Positions 45,341 to 54,152 of a stretch of 64,000 nucleotides of DNA are shown here, piece by piece. Position 1 is the stretch's first letter, and every line of letters starts with the position of its first letter. The DNA comes from Bog-159 sp049511415 (GTDB taxonomy: Bacteria > Acidobacteriota > Terriglobia > Bryobacterales > Bryobacteraceae): NCBI GenBank assembly GCA_049511415.1, contig JBEKYC010000036.1, forward strand, positions 5,370-69,369. The letters are read 5' to 3'. Below the pieces are notes generated by a model, which was not told the DNA's origin, did not search any database, and worked only from the letters and a program-made list of their open reading frames with translations. The translations under genes and the position numbers were made by a program.

Positions 45341-46978
45341 CTAGGCGTAGATGCCCGGCGCTTCATACCCGATGGCCTGCACGTATTCGACGTACGAGCC
45401 GGGGTAAACGCGCGGATGGCGATCCTTGCCGGTTTCGCCGCCCAACTCCAGCACGCGCGAGCCGAGGCCGCGCAGGAACATGCGGTCGTGCGAGACGAAG
45501 ATCATCGTGCCTTCGAAGTTCTTCAGGGCATCCACCAGCATTTCCTTGGTGGCCACGTCCAGGTGATTGGTAGGCTCGTCGAGCACCAGGAAATTCGGCG
45601 GGTCGTAGAGCATGCGCGCCATGGCCAGACGCGACTTCTCGCCGCCGGACAGCGCGCGGATGCGCTTGTCGATATCGTCGCCGGAGAATTGAAACGCGCC
45701 GGCGAGAGTGCGCAGCGCGCCGATGCCGTCCTGCGGAAAGTCGCGCTGGAGTTGTTCCAGGATGGTGAGATCGGGATCGAGCACGTCGAGCGACTGCTGC
45801 GCGAAGTAGCCCATATTCAGGCTGGCGCCGAGCCGCACGCTGCCGGCATCGGGCGCGCTGGCGCCGGCGATCATTTTGAGCAGGGTGGTCTTTCCCGCCC
45901 CGTTGCGTCCCATGACGGCCCAGCGTTCGCCGCGGCGGATGGTGAGGCTGAATCCGTCATAGATTACGCGGGAGCCGTAGCTCTTGTGCAGGTCCTCGAT
46001 GACGGCGACCTGGTCGCCCGAGCGCGGCGGAGCGCGGAACTCGAACTTCACCACCTGCCGTTTCTTGGGCAGTTCGATCTTCTCGATCTTATCGAGCGCC
46101 TTGATGCGGCTCTGCACCTGCGCGGCCTTGGCGGCATGCGTCCTGAAGCGTTCGATGAAGCGCTGCTCCTTGGCCAACATGGATTGCTGCCGGGCGAAAG
46201 CGGCCTGCTGGTTGGTTTCGCGAATGGCGCGCTCGCTCTCGTAAAAATCGTAGTTGCCCGAGTAGACGATGATTTCGCCCGCGTCGATTTCCGCGATCTT
46301 GGAGACGATGCGGTTCATGAACTCGCGATCGTGCGAAGTCATCAGGATGGCGCCCGGGTAAGACTTCAGGAACTGTTCCAGCCAGATGATGGACTCGATG
46401 TCCAGGTGGTTGGTGGGTTCGTCCATCAGCAGGACGTCGGGACGGCCAAGCAGCACGCGCGCCAGCGCCACGCGCATCTTCCAGCCGCCGGACAACGCGC
46501 CGGCGTCGCCATCGATCTGGTCGTCTTCGAAGCCGAGGCCATGCAGAACCTGGCGGGCTTGCGCTTCGAGACTATAGCCGCCCAGGTGATCGTACTCCTC
46601 CTGTACTTCGCCGAAGCGCTCCAGGATCTGGTCCATTTCACCGGCGCGCGCGGGATCGTTCATGGCCTGGTGCAGATCTTCGAGTTCGTGGTGCAGATCG
46701 CCCACGCGCCCGCTGCCGGCGATGGCTTCGTCAAGGACGGGGCGCCCTTTCATATCCTCGACGTCCTGGCGGAAGTAGCCAACGGTAAGCTTCTTGGGGA
46801 CCGACACCTCGCCTTCGTCGGGGGATTCCTCGCGCACGACCATGCGGAAGAGAGTGGTTTTGCCGGAACCGTTGGGGCCGACCAGACCGACCTTTTCGCC
46901 TGGGTTCAACTGGAAGGAAGCATCCACGAAGACGAGCTGCTTGCCGTACTGCTTGTTGATGTTGGAGAAAGAAATCAT
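45341..46978 (-). CDS. ABC-F ATPase (YbiT/EttA-like ribosome factor)
   Basis: 545 residues with two ABC cassettes and no membrane domain. Walker A GPNGSGKTT and GRNGAGKTT; signatures LSGGWKMRVALAR and LSGGEKSRLAMAR; Walker B LLMDEPTNHLD and LVLDEPTNHLD. The linker RTHAAKAAQVQSRIKALDKI is the ABC-F P-site tRNA interaction motif region. It acts on stalled or resting ribosomes. Translation starts MISFSNINKQYGKQ. Confidence 0.95.
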   Translation of the reverse strand: MISFSNINKQYGKQLVFVDASFQLNPGEKVGLVGPNGSGKTTLFRMVVREESPDEGEVSVPKKLTVGYFRQDVEDMKGRPVLDEAIAGSGRVGDLHHELEDLHQAMNDPARAGEMDQILERFGEVQEEYDHLGGYSLEAQARQVLHGLGFEDDQIDGDAGALSGGWKMRVALARVLLGRPDVLLMDEPTNHLDIESIIWLEQFLKSYPGAILMTSHDREFMNRIVSKIAEIDAGEIIVYSGNYDFYESERAIRETNQQAAFARQQSMLAKEQRFIERFRTHAAKAAQVQSRIKALDKIEKIELPKKRQVVKFEFRAPPRSGDQVAVIEDLHKSYGSRVIYDGFSLTIRRGERWAVMGRNGAGKTTLLKMIAGASAPDAGSVRLGASLNMGYFAQQSLDVLDPDLTILEQLQRDFPQDGIGALRTLAGAFQFSGDDIDKRIRALSGGEKSRLAMARMLYDPPNFLVLDEPTNHLDVATKEMLVDALKNFEGTMIFVSHDRMFLRGLGSRVLELGGETGKDRHPRVYPGSYVEYVQAIGYEAPGIYA

Positions 46979-47050
46979 CGAAACTCCAAGCTAGCAGAAG
47001 CGGGCGGAGCGGCTTACACCAGTGCGCGCCCATGGGCCTGGGCGTATTGG

Positions 47051-48031
47051 TTAGTTATACGCGTGAATCAATTCCACGGTGACTCCCCCGATGGAGTCGG
47101 TCGCCATGTAGGCGTAGCGGCCGGAGCCCTTCTTGCCGACCTCGCCCCAGGCGCCGGATTGCACCACGCCGTAACCCAGGCCCTGGTACCTGGCGATGGC
47201 GCCGTCGAGGTCCTCGACCGGCAGTCCCAGGTGGTGCACGCCTTCGCCGTGGGCTTTCAGGAAATCGGCATAGCAGTTGGCCGGCTGTTGCGGCGGAATG
47301 ATCCACTCAAAAGTCGGCTGTGTGTACTTGTGCCAACCCACGTCGAACGGCAACAACAGGGGCATGCCGTGATAGCGGGAGTCCTCGCGCGGGCTGGCGT
47401 GCGCCACCGTCATGGCCGGAAACCCGATCTGTTGCCAATAGTCGGAGACCCGCTGCGCTTCGCGGATCACAAAGGCGATATGCGAGACCACGGCCGGCGT
47501 GCGGGCCTGCGCGGACCCGCCCGGCCAGTAGACCAGGCCGAGCACGTATTTACCCCTTGGCTCGGTGTCGAAAAACGTAAATTCGGCTGGGCCGCGATCG
47601 GTTTCGAGGCGCAAACGTTCCAGCACTTGCACGCCTGCTGCGCTCATGCGCTGGACTTCCCTGGCCATTTCATCCTGGCTCGGCGCCTCGTAAACGATGG
47701 AGAAAATGCCGTCGCCGTGGCTCGACAAGAAGGCGTTTAAGGCGCTGCCGCCGCCTTGCGGCGCGATCATGTCCACGGCCAGGTTTCCCAAGCGTCCCAT
47801 GGCCACGCGCGCGTGGCCGGCGATGGGCCGGCCCCGATAGGCGCCGGTGAGCGCGACCTTGCCGAGGTCGTGCACATCCGAAAGGCCCAGGCGCGACCAG
47901 CCGTGCAGAGGGCCATCCATGGCATTCACAAGCCAAACAACCTGGCCGATCCGTTGGTAGAAGTCGGGTGGCGCGCCCGATGCGAGCGGGGCAGCCAAAA
48001 TCAAAAGAGCGGTCAGACGGGATGTTTTCAT
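47051..48031 (-). CDS. Exported two-domain VOC (glyoxalase/dioxygenase fold) protein
   Basis: 326 residues from ATG 48031 (MKTSRLTALLILAAPLASGA), which carries a Sec signal peptide; an ATG 45 bp upstream is less suitable. Two VOC repeats follow (residues about 20-160 and 175-320), the second with GVHHLGLPVEDLDGAIARY, a metal-binding His-type motif as in glyoxalase and 4-hydroxyphenylpyruvate dioxygenase-like proteins. Export of a VOC protein is unusual. Function unknown. Confidence 0.8.
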   Translation of the reverse strand: MKTSRLTALLILAAPLASGAPPDFYQRIGQVVWLVNAMDGPLHGWSRLGLSDVHDLGKVALTGAYRGRPIAGHARVAMGRLGNLAVDMIAPQGGGSALNAFLSSHGDGIFSIVYEAPSQDEMAREVQRMSAAGVQVLERLRLETDRGPAEFTFFDTEPRGKYVLGLVYWPGGSAQARTPAVVSHIAFVIREAQRVSDYWQQIGFPAMTVAHASPREDSRYHGMPLLLPFDVGWHKYTQPTFEWIIPPQQPANCYADFLKAHGEGVHHLGLPVEDLDGAIARYQGLGYGVVQSGAWGEVGKKGSGRYAYMATDSIGGVTVELIHAYN

Positions 48032-48091
48032 TAAGAAAGCGCGATTGTAGCGCCGTTCGACGCGCCACGGACGCACGCCAACCCTTCCACA

Positions 48092-48953
48092 CTAGCTGCG
48101 AGGCTGGACCACTTCCGCGCGGCGCGTCCAAAAATACGCGGCTAGCACGGCCACTACCAGGGTGAATCCGATGCCGAACTCCCCGAGGATGTATTTTCGT
48201 GCGGCCGGTGTACGCGGTCATGGGGTCGAAGAACTGTTGGATGAAGTGGTTGCTGGAAGCGTGCAGAATGACGCCGGTCCACAAGCTGCCGGACTTCAGG
48301 CGCAGCCACGTCAGGACGAAGCAAAGGAGGATCATGTTGGCGGAGACAACGGCCAAACCATACCAGCCGGTTCCCATGTTGTAGCCGGCGAAGACGATGA
48401 TGGGCACATGCCACAAGGCCCAGATTACGCCGGAGATTACGGCAGTGGCCGTGAATGAAAAGTGTTTGGCTAACTCGGGCGCCAGGAATCCACGCCAACC
48501 GATTTCTTCGCCCAGAGTGGTAGCGCAGTTTTGGATCACGCCGATGGTTGCGACAACCAGGAAATAGAGCCCGACACCGAAAGGTCTGGACAATGGACCG
48601 AGGCCGAAGAACCGCGAAAAGGCATCGGCAGTCTGGCTCGGGTTCCACGCGGCGATGCCAGTCAACCAGGCGATGGAGTAGGTAAAGGTGGAATAGCCGA
48701 GAGGAATCAGGTAGCTAATCACTTGGTAACGGGTTTGGCCCCACTGCCAGCCGAGGCTGGCGATGGGGCGGCCGAGATACTTGCAGGTTAGCAAGGCCCC
48801 TACGGCGGGACACCACATCAGTCCCCTGGTGTAGGCTCCCTCCGCGGAATTAGTGCCTGCGGATTTGATGATGAGGAAATAGAACAGGGAGCTGACGGTC
48901 CAAGTGACGAGCAGGTACACGAGAATCGGGCGGCGGCCGGAGGCCGGATTCAT
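48092..48953 (-). pseudogene. CPBP-family intramembrane metalloprotease, frameshifted C-terminus
   Basis: The first frame encodes about 250 residues with several membrane helices and the CPBP motifs TTLGEEIGWRGFL (EExxxR) and WALWHVPI (FxxxH-type), characteristic of CAAX-protease/bacteriocin-processing enzymes. After DPMTAYTGRTK it shifts; the natural end YILGEFGIGFTLVVAVLAAY and so on is in another frame and stops at 48092. Removing one A from AAAA near 48198 restores it. If not repaired it reads into unrelated codons overlapping the VOC gene. Role: likely prenyl-protease-like or immunity. Confidence 0.8.
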
Positions 48954-49030
48954 TAGGAGAGGTTAGCGCATTCCGGCCCGGCGGTAAAGCGGGAAAACAC
49001 GAGTTGCGCGAGGGTGCTACCGTTTCTTGT

Positions 49031-49771
49031 ATGAAAGCAGCGTTGTACGGGCGGATCGTCTTTGGCGCATCGGCGGTGCTGCTCGGCGTCATCGCACTGA
49101 TGTGGCACGACTCCGACACCTGGCAAACCCTGCGTCAGATCTGGAGCCTGCCTTTTGGAACCATTATCGGCGGGTGTCTCATGCTCGCGCAAATTGCCGG
49201 TGGGATGGGGATGCAGTACACAAGGGCCGCGCGCTGGGCGTCGATAGTTCTCGGCATCGTCTATTTGCTTTTCTCCCTGGCCTGCATCCCCGGCATTATG
49301 GCCGCACCCGGCATCTATGAGCATTACGGAAGCTTCTTCGAACAGTTTTGCGCGCTCTGTGGCGCGATCGCCCTGTACGCCGCAACCGAGGCGAATGCGG
49401 CACGGGCGGTAGCCTTAGGCCGGGTGGCGCGCCTCGGACTCGGAGCCTGCGCGATTTCATTTACGCTGAGTCAGATACTCTATCTTCGTGTGACAGCTAC
49501 ATTGGTTCCAAAGTGGATTCCGCCCAATCAGACTTTTTGGGCGATCCTCACGACCATCGCATTTGCACTCGCGGCGATTTCCATTCTCATCCATCGCCAG
49601 GCACGGCTTGCGATTCGCCTGATGACCCTCATGCTGGCACTCTTTGGTGTGTTGGTTTGGGTCCCGCGCCTGATCGCCCACCCGGAAGCCCATCTGAACT
49701 GGTCCGAAATCGGCTTGACTTTCCTCATTACGGGGGCCGTCTGGATGGTGGCTGATTTGCGGTCTCTCTGA
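49031..49771 (+). CDS. Multi-pass membrane protein
   Basis: 246 residues with about seven hydrophobic segments (YGRIVFGASAVLLGVIALMW first, then LPFGTIIGGCLMLAQIAGG and others). ATG 49031 is preferred because upstream codons are not hydrophobic. The size resembles small uncharacterised bacterial membrane proteins (DoxX-like pattern), but no diagnostic motif is seen. Function unknown. Confidence 0.7.
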   Translation: MKAALYGRIVFGASAVLLGVIALMWHDSDTWQTLRQIWSLPFGTIIGGCLMLAQIAGGMGMQYTRAARWASIVLGIVYLLFSLACIPGIMAAPGIYEHYGSFFEQFCALCGAIALYAATEANAARAVALGRVARLGLGACAISFTLSQILYLRVTATLVPKWIPPNQTFWAILTTIAFALAAISILIHRQARLAIRLMTLMLALFGVLVWVPRLIAHPEAHLNWSEIGLTFLITGAVWMVADLRSL

Positions 49772-49846
49772 TTTAGGCGGTCCACGGTATGGCCGTCGCG
49801 CCCGATGGCAACTTCCTTGGTCGAGCGGACCGACATTTCGGGGCGT

Positions 49847-52624
49847 TCAATACTTGAGCCGCAGTTCGAACCAGGCTCTTCTCGGCGCGCCCGGGGAGAA
49901 GAACGTTACGCTCTGCGCAGGGGCGCTTCCGGCGTAGGGTCCAGTGGCGTAGACCGGGAACGGCAGCGACTGGATGGCGCCTTGGGCGCTGAGTGCCGTG
50001 TTCGAGAGCCACGCCGCGGTGTAGTATTCGCGGTCGAAGAGGTTATCGATCTGGACGGCCAGTTGCAAGTGCCGGGTCAGATCGTAGTGCGCGTGCAAAT
50101 TGGTGACGGCATAGCCCGGCGAAACGCCGGGGCCCAGGTAATAGACGCCATCGGCGCTGTAGGCGTTGTTTTCGTTGCCGCGCGCGTAAGAGCTCGAGAC
50201 AACCACTTCGTCGAGATCGAGCGCCAGCCGCGGAGTGATCTGTAAATCCGCGTAGGCTTTCCCGCTTTGCTTGGGGATGAGCGGAATGCGATCTCCGGGC
50301 TGAACGGTGATGACTCCATCCAGTCCCGGATATCCCTGTAAAGCGAAGCTGTTGGTGTCGTTCGCCGAGCCATCCAGCGTTTCGGTGCTCTGGTAGGTAG
50401 CCGACAGAAAAGTCCAGTCCAGACCCCAGGTGACGCGCCCGATGCGCCCATCCAGGTCGGCGTCAATGCCTTCGCGGAGTGTTTTGGCGAAGTTCTGGAA
50501 ATAACCCGTGCCGGTCTGGGGAGCGGCGATGAAGAGGATGTCGTTGTGATTGGCAGCCCGGAACGCGCCAACATTCCAGCTCAGATTGTGGAAGAGCGAA
50601 AGCTCCGGCTTTCCGCGCAGGCCCACTTCCCAGGTGTTGGTGACCACCTGCTGGAGCGGCGGATCGGAGGACAACGAATTGGGGAGGCTGCAGGGGGCGC
50701 TGGGATCCGCACAGCCGAGTTCGATGGATGTCGGCGCGCGGCTTCCCTGGGAGAATCTGGCGTAGGCATTCACGGCACGGACAGGGCTCCAGGTAACTCC
50801 GATGGAGGGGTTGAATCGATGAAACACATAATCGCCGGTCAGCGAACCAGGTCCTGCCGTAGGATTCAGCAGGTCCGTATTATCGACCGTGAACCGGTTG
50901 AAGCGCCCGGATACGGTGACGTTCACGGTCTTGGAGAGAGTGAGCGTGTCGGTGAGGTACAGGCTCCAGTTGGGCGTGCTGCCATGGAGGCCAACGGCCG
51001 TGTCGACGGGCGACCCATTCGCGCTGGTGGAACCATCCTGCCAGGCCGGGACGCTGGTGAGAGTGTAATTGGGATTCACATAAGCGAAATCCGTGGTCTG
51101 CGTATAAGTAACGCTGCCGCGGTCCACGGTCGCTCCGGCGGCAAACTGGTTCCGCCCAATCTTAGGCGAGGTGATCCAGGTGATCTGCCCGGACAGCCCG
51201 TATTCGTGCTGCACTTCCTTGGAGTAAATGTTCACGCCGTCGCAGGTCTGGTCCGGATCGCCCAACACCAGCGCTTCCGCCAGGCAGGGCCACTTGGGAA
51301 ACGGCGTGTTCGTGATGTTGGCGCCGCTGACCGGAAAACCAGCATAACCCGCGGCGCTGAGCGTCGCCTGCTCCTGGGGGGTCGGCTGGTAGATCAACTG
51401 GCCTTGGGCGTCATCGTTGAAATTGGCGTCGATGGCTTCCGTGCGGATGTTGCGATACCAGGCGTTGCCGGCGAACGTCAGATTGTCGTTGAAAGTATGC
51501 CGGGCGATGAAGTCGAATGAGGGCGAGCGGTTGGCGGTGCTGTCCGGAATGGAATAGACGCTGGAGTAATTGCTTTCGAGCAGACGATAGTCCTGCAGTC
51601 CGTTGCCGAGCAGTGTGTTATACGCATAAGACATAGTGAGCGCGAAGTCAGTCTGGCTGGTGCGCCAGCCAAGCCGGCCGAAACCCTGGCGCACGTCGGA
51701 AGGCGAATCCGTGCGCCAGCCCGATTCGTGGAATCCGAGGCCCGAGAGAAACCAGTTGAACCCGGTGGCTTGGCCGCCGCCCCACTCGCCTTCCACATCC
51801 TTCCTTCCGCTGCTGCCGTACAATATGCTGCCGGTCACGCCGGGATTGGTAAGACCGCTCTTGGTGGTGATCGAGAGCGCTCCTCCCAGCGTATTCAGCC
51901 CGAACAACGGGTCCGATCCCGGCACCAGGGTGACCTCCGAGATCGCATCTCTTGGGATCAAATCCCAGCTCACAACATCGCCGAAAGGTTGGTTTTGGCG
52001 CACGCCATCCACATAGACCGAAATTCCCTCGGGGGTGCCCAGCAGCGGCGAGGCAGTGTAGCCGCGGAAGTTCACATCGGGCTGGAACGGGTTGCCCTGC
52101 ATTTCATTGAAATACACACCGTTCAGGCGCCGGTTCATGAAGTCGGCCAAATCCAGCGCGCCACTGTTTTGGATGTCGTCCGAGGTGGCGGTCTGCACGG
52201 GGCCGGCGATCTGTTCGGGCGCGAGGTCCGTGCCGGCAAGCGGCGTGGTGGCGACCACATCTACCCTGACAGACTGACGGCCGAGAGCCATCGTGAGAGT
52301 GCGCAAAACCGGCGCCGCGGATCGCACTTCGATCAGGGTTGATTGGGTGGCGAAGCCTGCCTGCGAAACTTCCAGGCGGTAGCGGCCAAAGGGCAAGTCA
52401 CGAAACTTGTATATCCCATGGACGTCGGTGCGGAAGCTCCGCTCGACTGCGCCGGTCAGACTGCGAAGCGTTCCCGATGCTTCCATCGCGGCCCCCGAGG
52501 AATCTTTGACCTGGAGCTGGATTTCACCCACCGGTGGCTGCGCTTGCAGCAGCGCAACCGTGGCTATCAGCGCCAGAACCAGGGAGACTGAGCCCTTCGT
52601 GAGAAGGGTTCCGCAAGAGTGCAT
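49847..52624 (-). CDS. TonB-dependent outer-membrane receptor with N-terminal carboxypeptidase-regulatory domain
   Basis: 925 residues. After a signal peptide (about residues 1-29), a beta-sandwich CarboxypepD_reg-like domain (residues about 33-110, GEIQLQVKDSSGAAMEAS then FRTDVHGIYKFRDLPFGRY), then the plug (IAGPVQTATSDDIQN to LFGLNTLGGALSITTKSG), then the barrel, which ends in FELRLKY with the C-terminal aromatic needed for BAM assembly. It imports siderophores, vitamins, or glycan fragments with TonB energy. It faces the sigma/anti-sigma pair at 52742, divergently, which often regulates such receptors. Confidence 0.92.
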   Translation of the reverse strand: MHSCGTLLTKGSVSLVLALIATVALLQAQPPVGEIQLQVKDSSGAAMEASGTLRSLTGAVERSFRTDVHGIYKFRDLPFGRYRLEVSQAGFATQSTLIEVRSAAPVLRTLTMALGRQSVRVDVVATTPLAGTDLAPEQIAGPVQTATSDDIQNSGALDLADFMNRRLNGVYFNEMQGNPFQPDVNFRGYTASPLLGTPEGISVYVDGVRQNQPFGDVVSWDLIPRDAISEVTLVPGSDPLFGLNTLGGALSITTKSGLTNPGVTGSILYGSSGRKDVEGEWGGGQATGFNWFLSGLGFHESGWRTDSPSDVRQGFGRLGWRTSQTDFALTMSYAYNTLLGNGLQDYRLLESNYSSVYSIPDSTANRSPSFDFIARHTFNDNLTFAGNAWYRNIRTEAIDANFNDDAQGQLIYQPTPQEQATLSAAGYAGFPVSGANITNTPFPKWPCLAEALVLGDPDQTCDGVNIYSKEVQHEYGLSGQITWITSPKIGRNQFAAGATVDRGSVTYTQTTDFAYVNPNYTLTSVPAWQDGSTSANGSPVDTAVGLHGSTPNWSLYLTDTLTLSKTVNVTVSGRFNRFTVDNTDLLNPTAGPGSLTGDYVFHRFNPSIGVTWSPVRAVNAYARFSQGSRAPTSIELGCADPSAPCSLPNSLSSDPPLQQVVTNTWEVGLRGKPELSLFHNLSWNVGAFRAANHNDILFIAAPQTGTGYFQNFAKTLREGIDADLDGRIGRVTWGLDWTFLSATYQSTETLDGSANDTNSFALQGYPGLDGVITVQPGDRIPLIPKQSGKAYADLQITPRLALDLDEVVVSSSYARGNENNAYSADGVYYLGPGVSPGYAVTNLHAHYDLTRHLQLAVQIDNLFDREYYTAAWLSNTALSAQGAIQSLPFPVYATGPYAGSAPAQSVTFFSPGAPRRAWFELRLKY

Positions 52625-52741
52625 ATAGCTACATTCCCCGAGCGCGGCCTTTGTTCAGAGCTTTTTCGAAGCTATTCGGGCATCGCACAAAAAAACGTTG
52701 AACAAAAGGGCTTGGGGTGGAATATACAATATGGATGTTGC

Positions 52742-53329
52742 ATGTCGTCTCGTTTGTCGGATTTGATCGTCTTGCCGATCGAAGCCAGTCCTGCGGCGGA
52801 TGATCCGGGCAACCGCCGGGTCAAGCTGGAGCAGGAGGTCACGGCTCTCTTCGATCGATTCCGGGGTCCACTGCTTCGGTACCTTTGGAGTTGCGGCCTG
52901 ACGCTCCCGGATGGCGAAGAGGTGCTGCAGGAGGTGTTCCTTTCCCTGTTCCGGCATTTAGATCGCGGCAGATCCCTCGACAACGTTCGCGGTTGGCTGT
53001 TCCGGGTGGCCCACAATCTGGCCTTGCGGCAGCGCCAACGCCGTCAGCGGGACACGGCGGCCAGCGCCGGGGCGGGAATCGGAGAGTCGGCGGTCGATCC
53101 GGCCCCCAGCCCCGAGGATCGTATGGCAACGAGCCAGACCCAGCGACGCCTGGTTTCAGTGGTGGAGGCGCTGCCGGAGCAGGATCGCTATTGTCTGTTT
53201 CTGCGGGCTGACGGACTGACTTATCGGGAGATTGCCGAGATCCTGGGCATGTCTCTCGGCGCCGTATCTCTTTCTTTGGCCCGAAGTTTGGCCCGCATTG
53301 CACGTTCCGCCGAAAGCAGTGGTTTATGA
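52742..53329 (+). CDS. ECF-type RNA polymerase sigma factor
   Basis: 195 residues from ATG 52742. Region 2 (LFDRFRGPLLRYLW, EEVLQEVFLSLFRHL, WLFRVAHNLAL) and region 4 (SVVEALPEQDRYCLFL, LTYREIAEILGMSLGAVS) are separated by a linker, as in sigma-70 ECF factors. It ends overlapping the anti-sigma ATG by 4 nt (ATGA). Divergent from the TonB receptor, so the receptor is a plausible target. Confidence 0.92.
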   Translation: MSSRLSDLIVLPIEASPAADDPGNRRVKLEQEVTALFDRFRGPLLRYLWSCGLTLPDGEEVLQEVFLSLFRHLDRGRSLDNVRGWLFRVAHNLALRQRQRRQRDTAASAGAGIGESAVDPAPSPEDRMATSQTQRRLVSVVEALPEQDRYCLFLRADGLTYREIAEILGMSLGAVSLSLARSLARIARSAESSGL

Positions 53330-54126
53330 AACACGCGGATTCCCACCTTTCCGACCAGCAATTGCTCCTCGACGTGGATGGCGAACTCTCCCGGGGTGAC
53401 GAGAAGAGTGTGCGGACGCATCTGGCGGCCTGCTGGCAATGCCGCGCACGGCTCGAGGAACTCCAGAATGCGATTAGCGACTTTGTGCGTGCGTATCAAG
53501 GGCAGGTGAATACGGAACTGCCTCCGGTTGCCGGTCCGCGCGCATTGCTGAAGGCCAGAATGGCACAGCTCGCCGCCAAAGAACCCGAGCGGCAGCCGAG
53601 ATGGTTTTTGGTCTCCCGCACATTAGGGGCGGTGGCCATCTGCGCCATCCTGATTATCGGATTTTTCGTGGCCGGTCTCCGCTTAAGGCCTCAAGGCGCC
53701 GCCAGGCGGCAGGCTGCGGTGATTCTGGTTCCCGATTCCCGGCTCACACCCGGCGCGGCCCTGTTGGTAAGCGGGCCGGCGGTGTGCGCGCAGCCGGATA
53801 CCAACAACAAGGCGGTCCCGATTTCGGTTCGGCAAAAGGTTTTTGAAGAATACGGAATTCGGGGCGCGGACCCGAGGGCTTACGAGGTCGATTACCTGGT
53901 TACGCCCGCGTTGGGCGGAGCGGACGATATTCACAACCTTTGGCCGCACTCATATTCGACGACAGTCTGGAATGCACGGGTAAAGGACGCGCTGGAGAAC
54001 CGCCTGCGCGCCATGGTTTGCGACGGAAGTATCGATTTGACGGAAGCGCAACGGGAGATTGCGGCCAACTGGATAGCCGCCTACAAGAAGTATTTCCATA
54101 CGGACACGCCGATAGCCGAACCATGA
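53326..54126 (+). CDS. Anti-sigma factor with zinc finger and C-terminal HNH-like domain
   Basis: 266 residues. The N-terminal zf-HC2 zinc finger (VRTHLAACWQCRARLEEL, HxxxCxxC) holds an ECF sigma factor. One membrane helix (about 105-125, LGAVAICAILIIGFFVAGL) follows. The C-terminal half outside carries DYLVTPALGGADDIHNLWPH and WNARVKDALENRLRAMVCDG, which resemble an HNH-nuclease-like core, with the first metal His replaced by Tyr (DYL for DHL). So it is probably a sensor without nuclease activity. The TGA/ATG overlap with the sigma gene ties the pair together. Confidence 0.82.
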   Translation: MKHADSHLSDQQLLLDVDGELSRGDEKSVRTHLAACWQCRARLEELQNAISDFVRAYQGQVNTELPPVAGPRALLKARMAQLAAKEPERQPRWFLVSRTLGAVAICAILIIGFFVAGLRLRPQGAARRQAAVILVPDSRLTPGAALLVSGPAVCAQPDTNNKAVPISVRQKVFEEYGIRGADPRAYEVDYLVTPALGGADDIHNLWPHSYSTTVWNARVKDALENRLRAMVCDGSIDLTEAQREIAANWIAAYKKYFHTDTPIAEP

Positions 54127-54152
54127 GTGTGGAGCCGGCGGGGGGCAGCTCT

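Noticed and set aside
45416..47740. 774-codon plus-strand frame across the ABC-F and VOC genes
   Set aside because: Antisense to two strongly supported genes; composition is that of a mirror frame.
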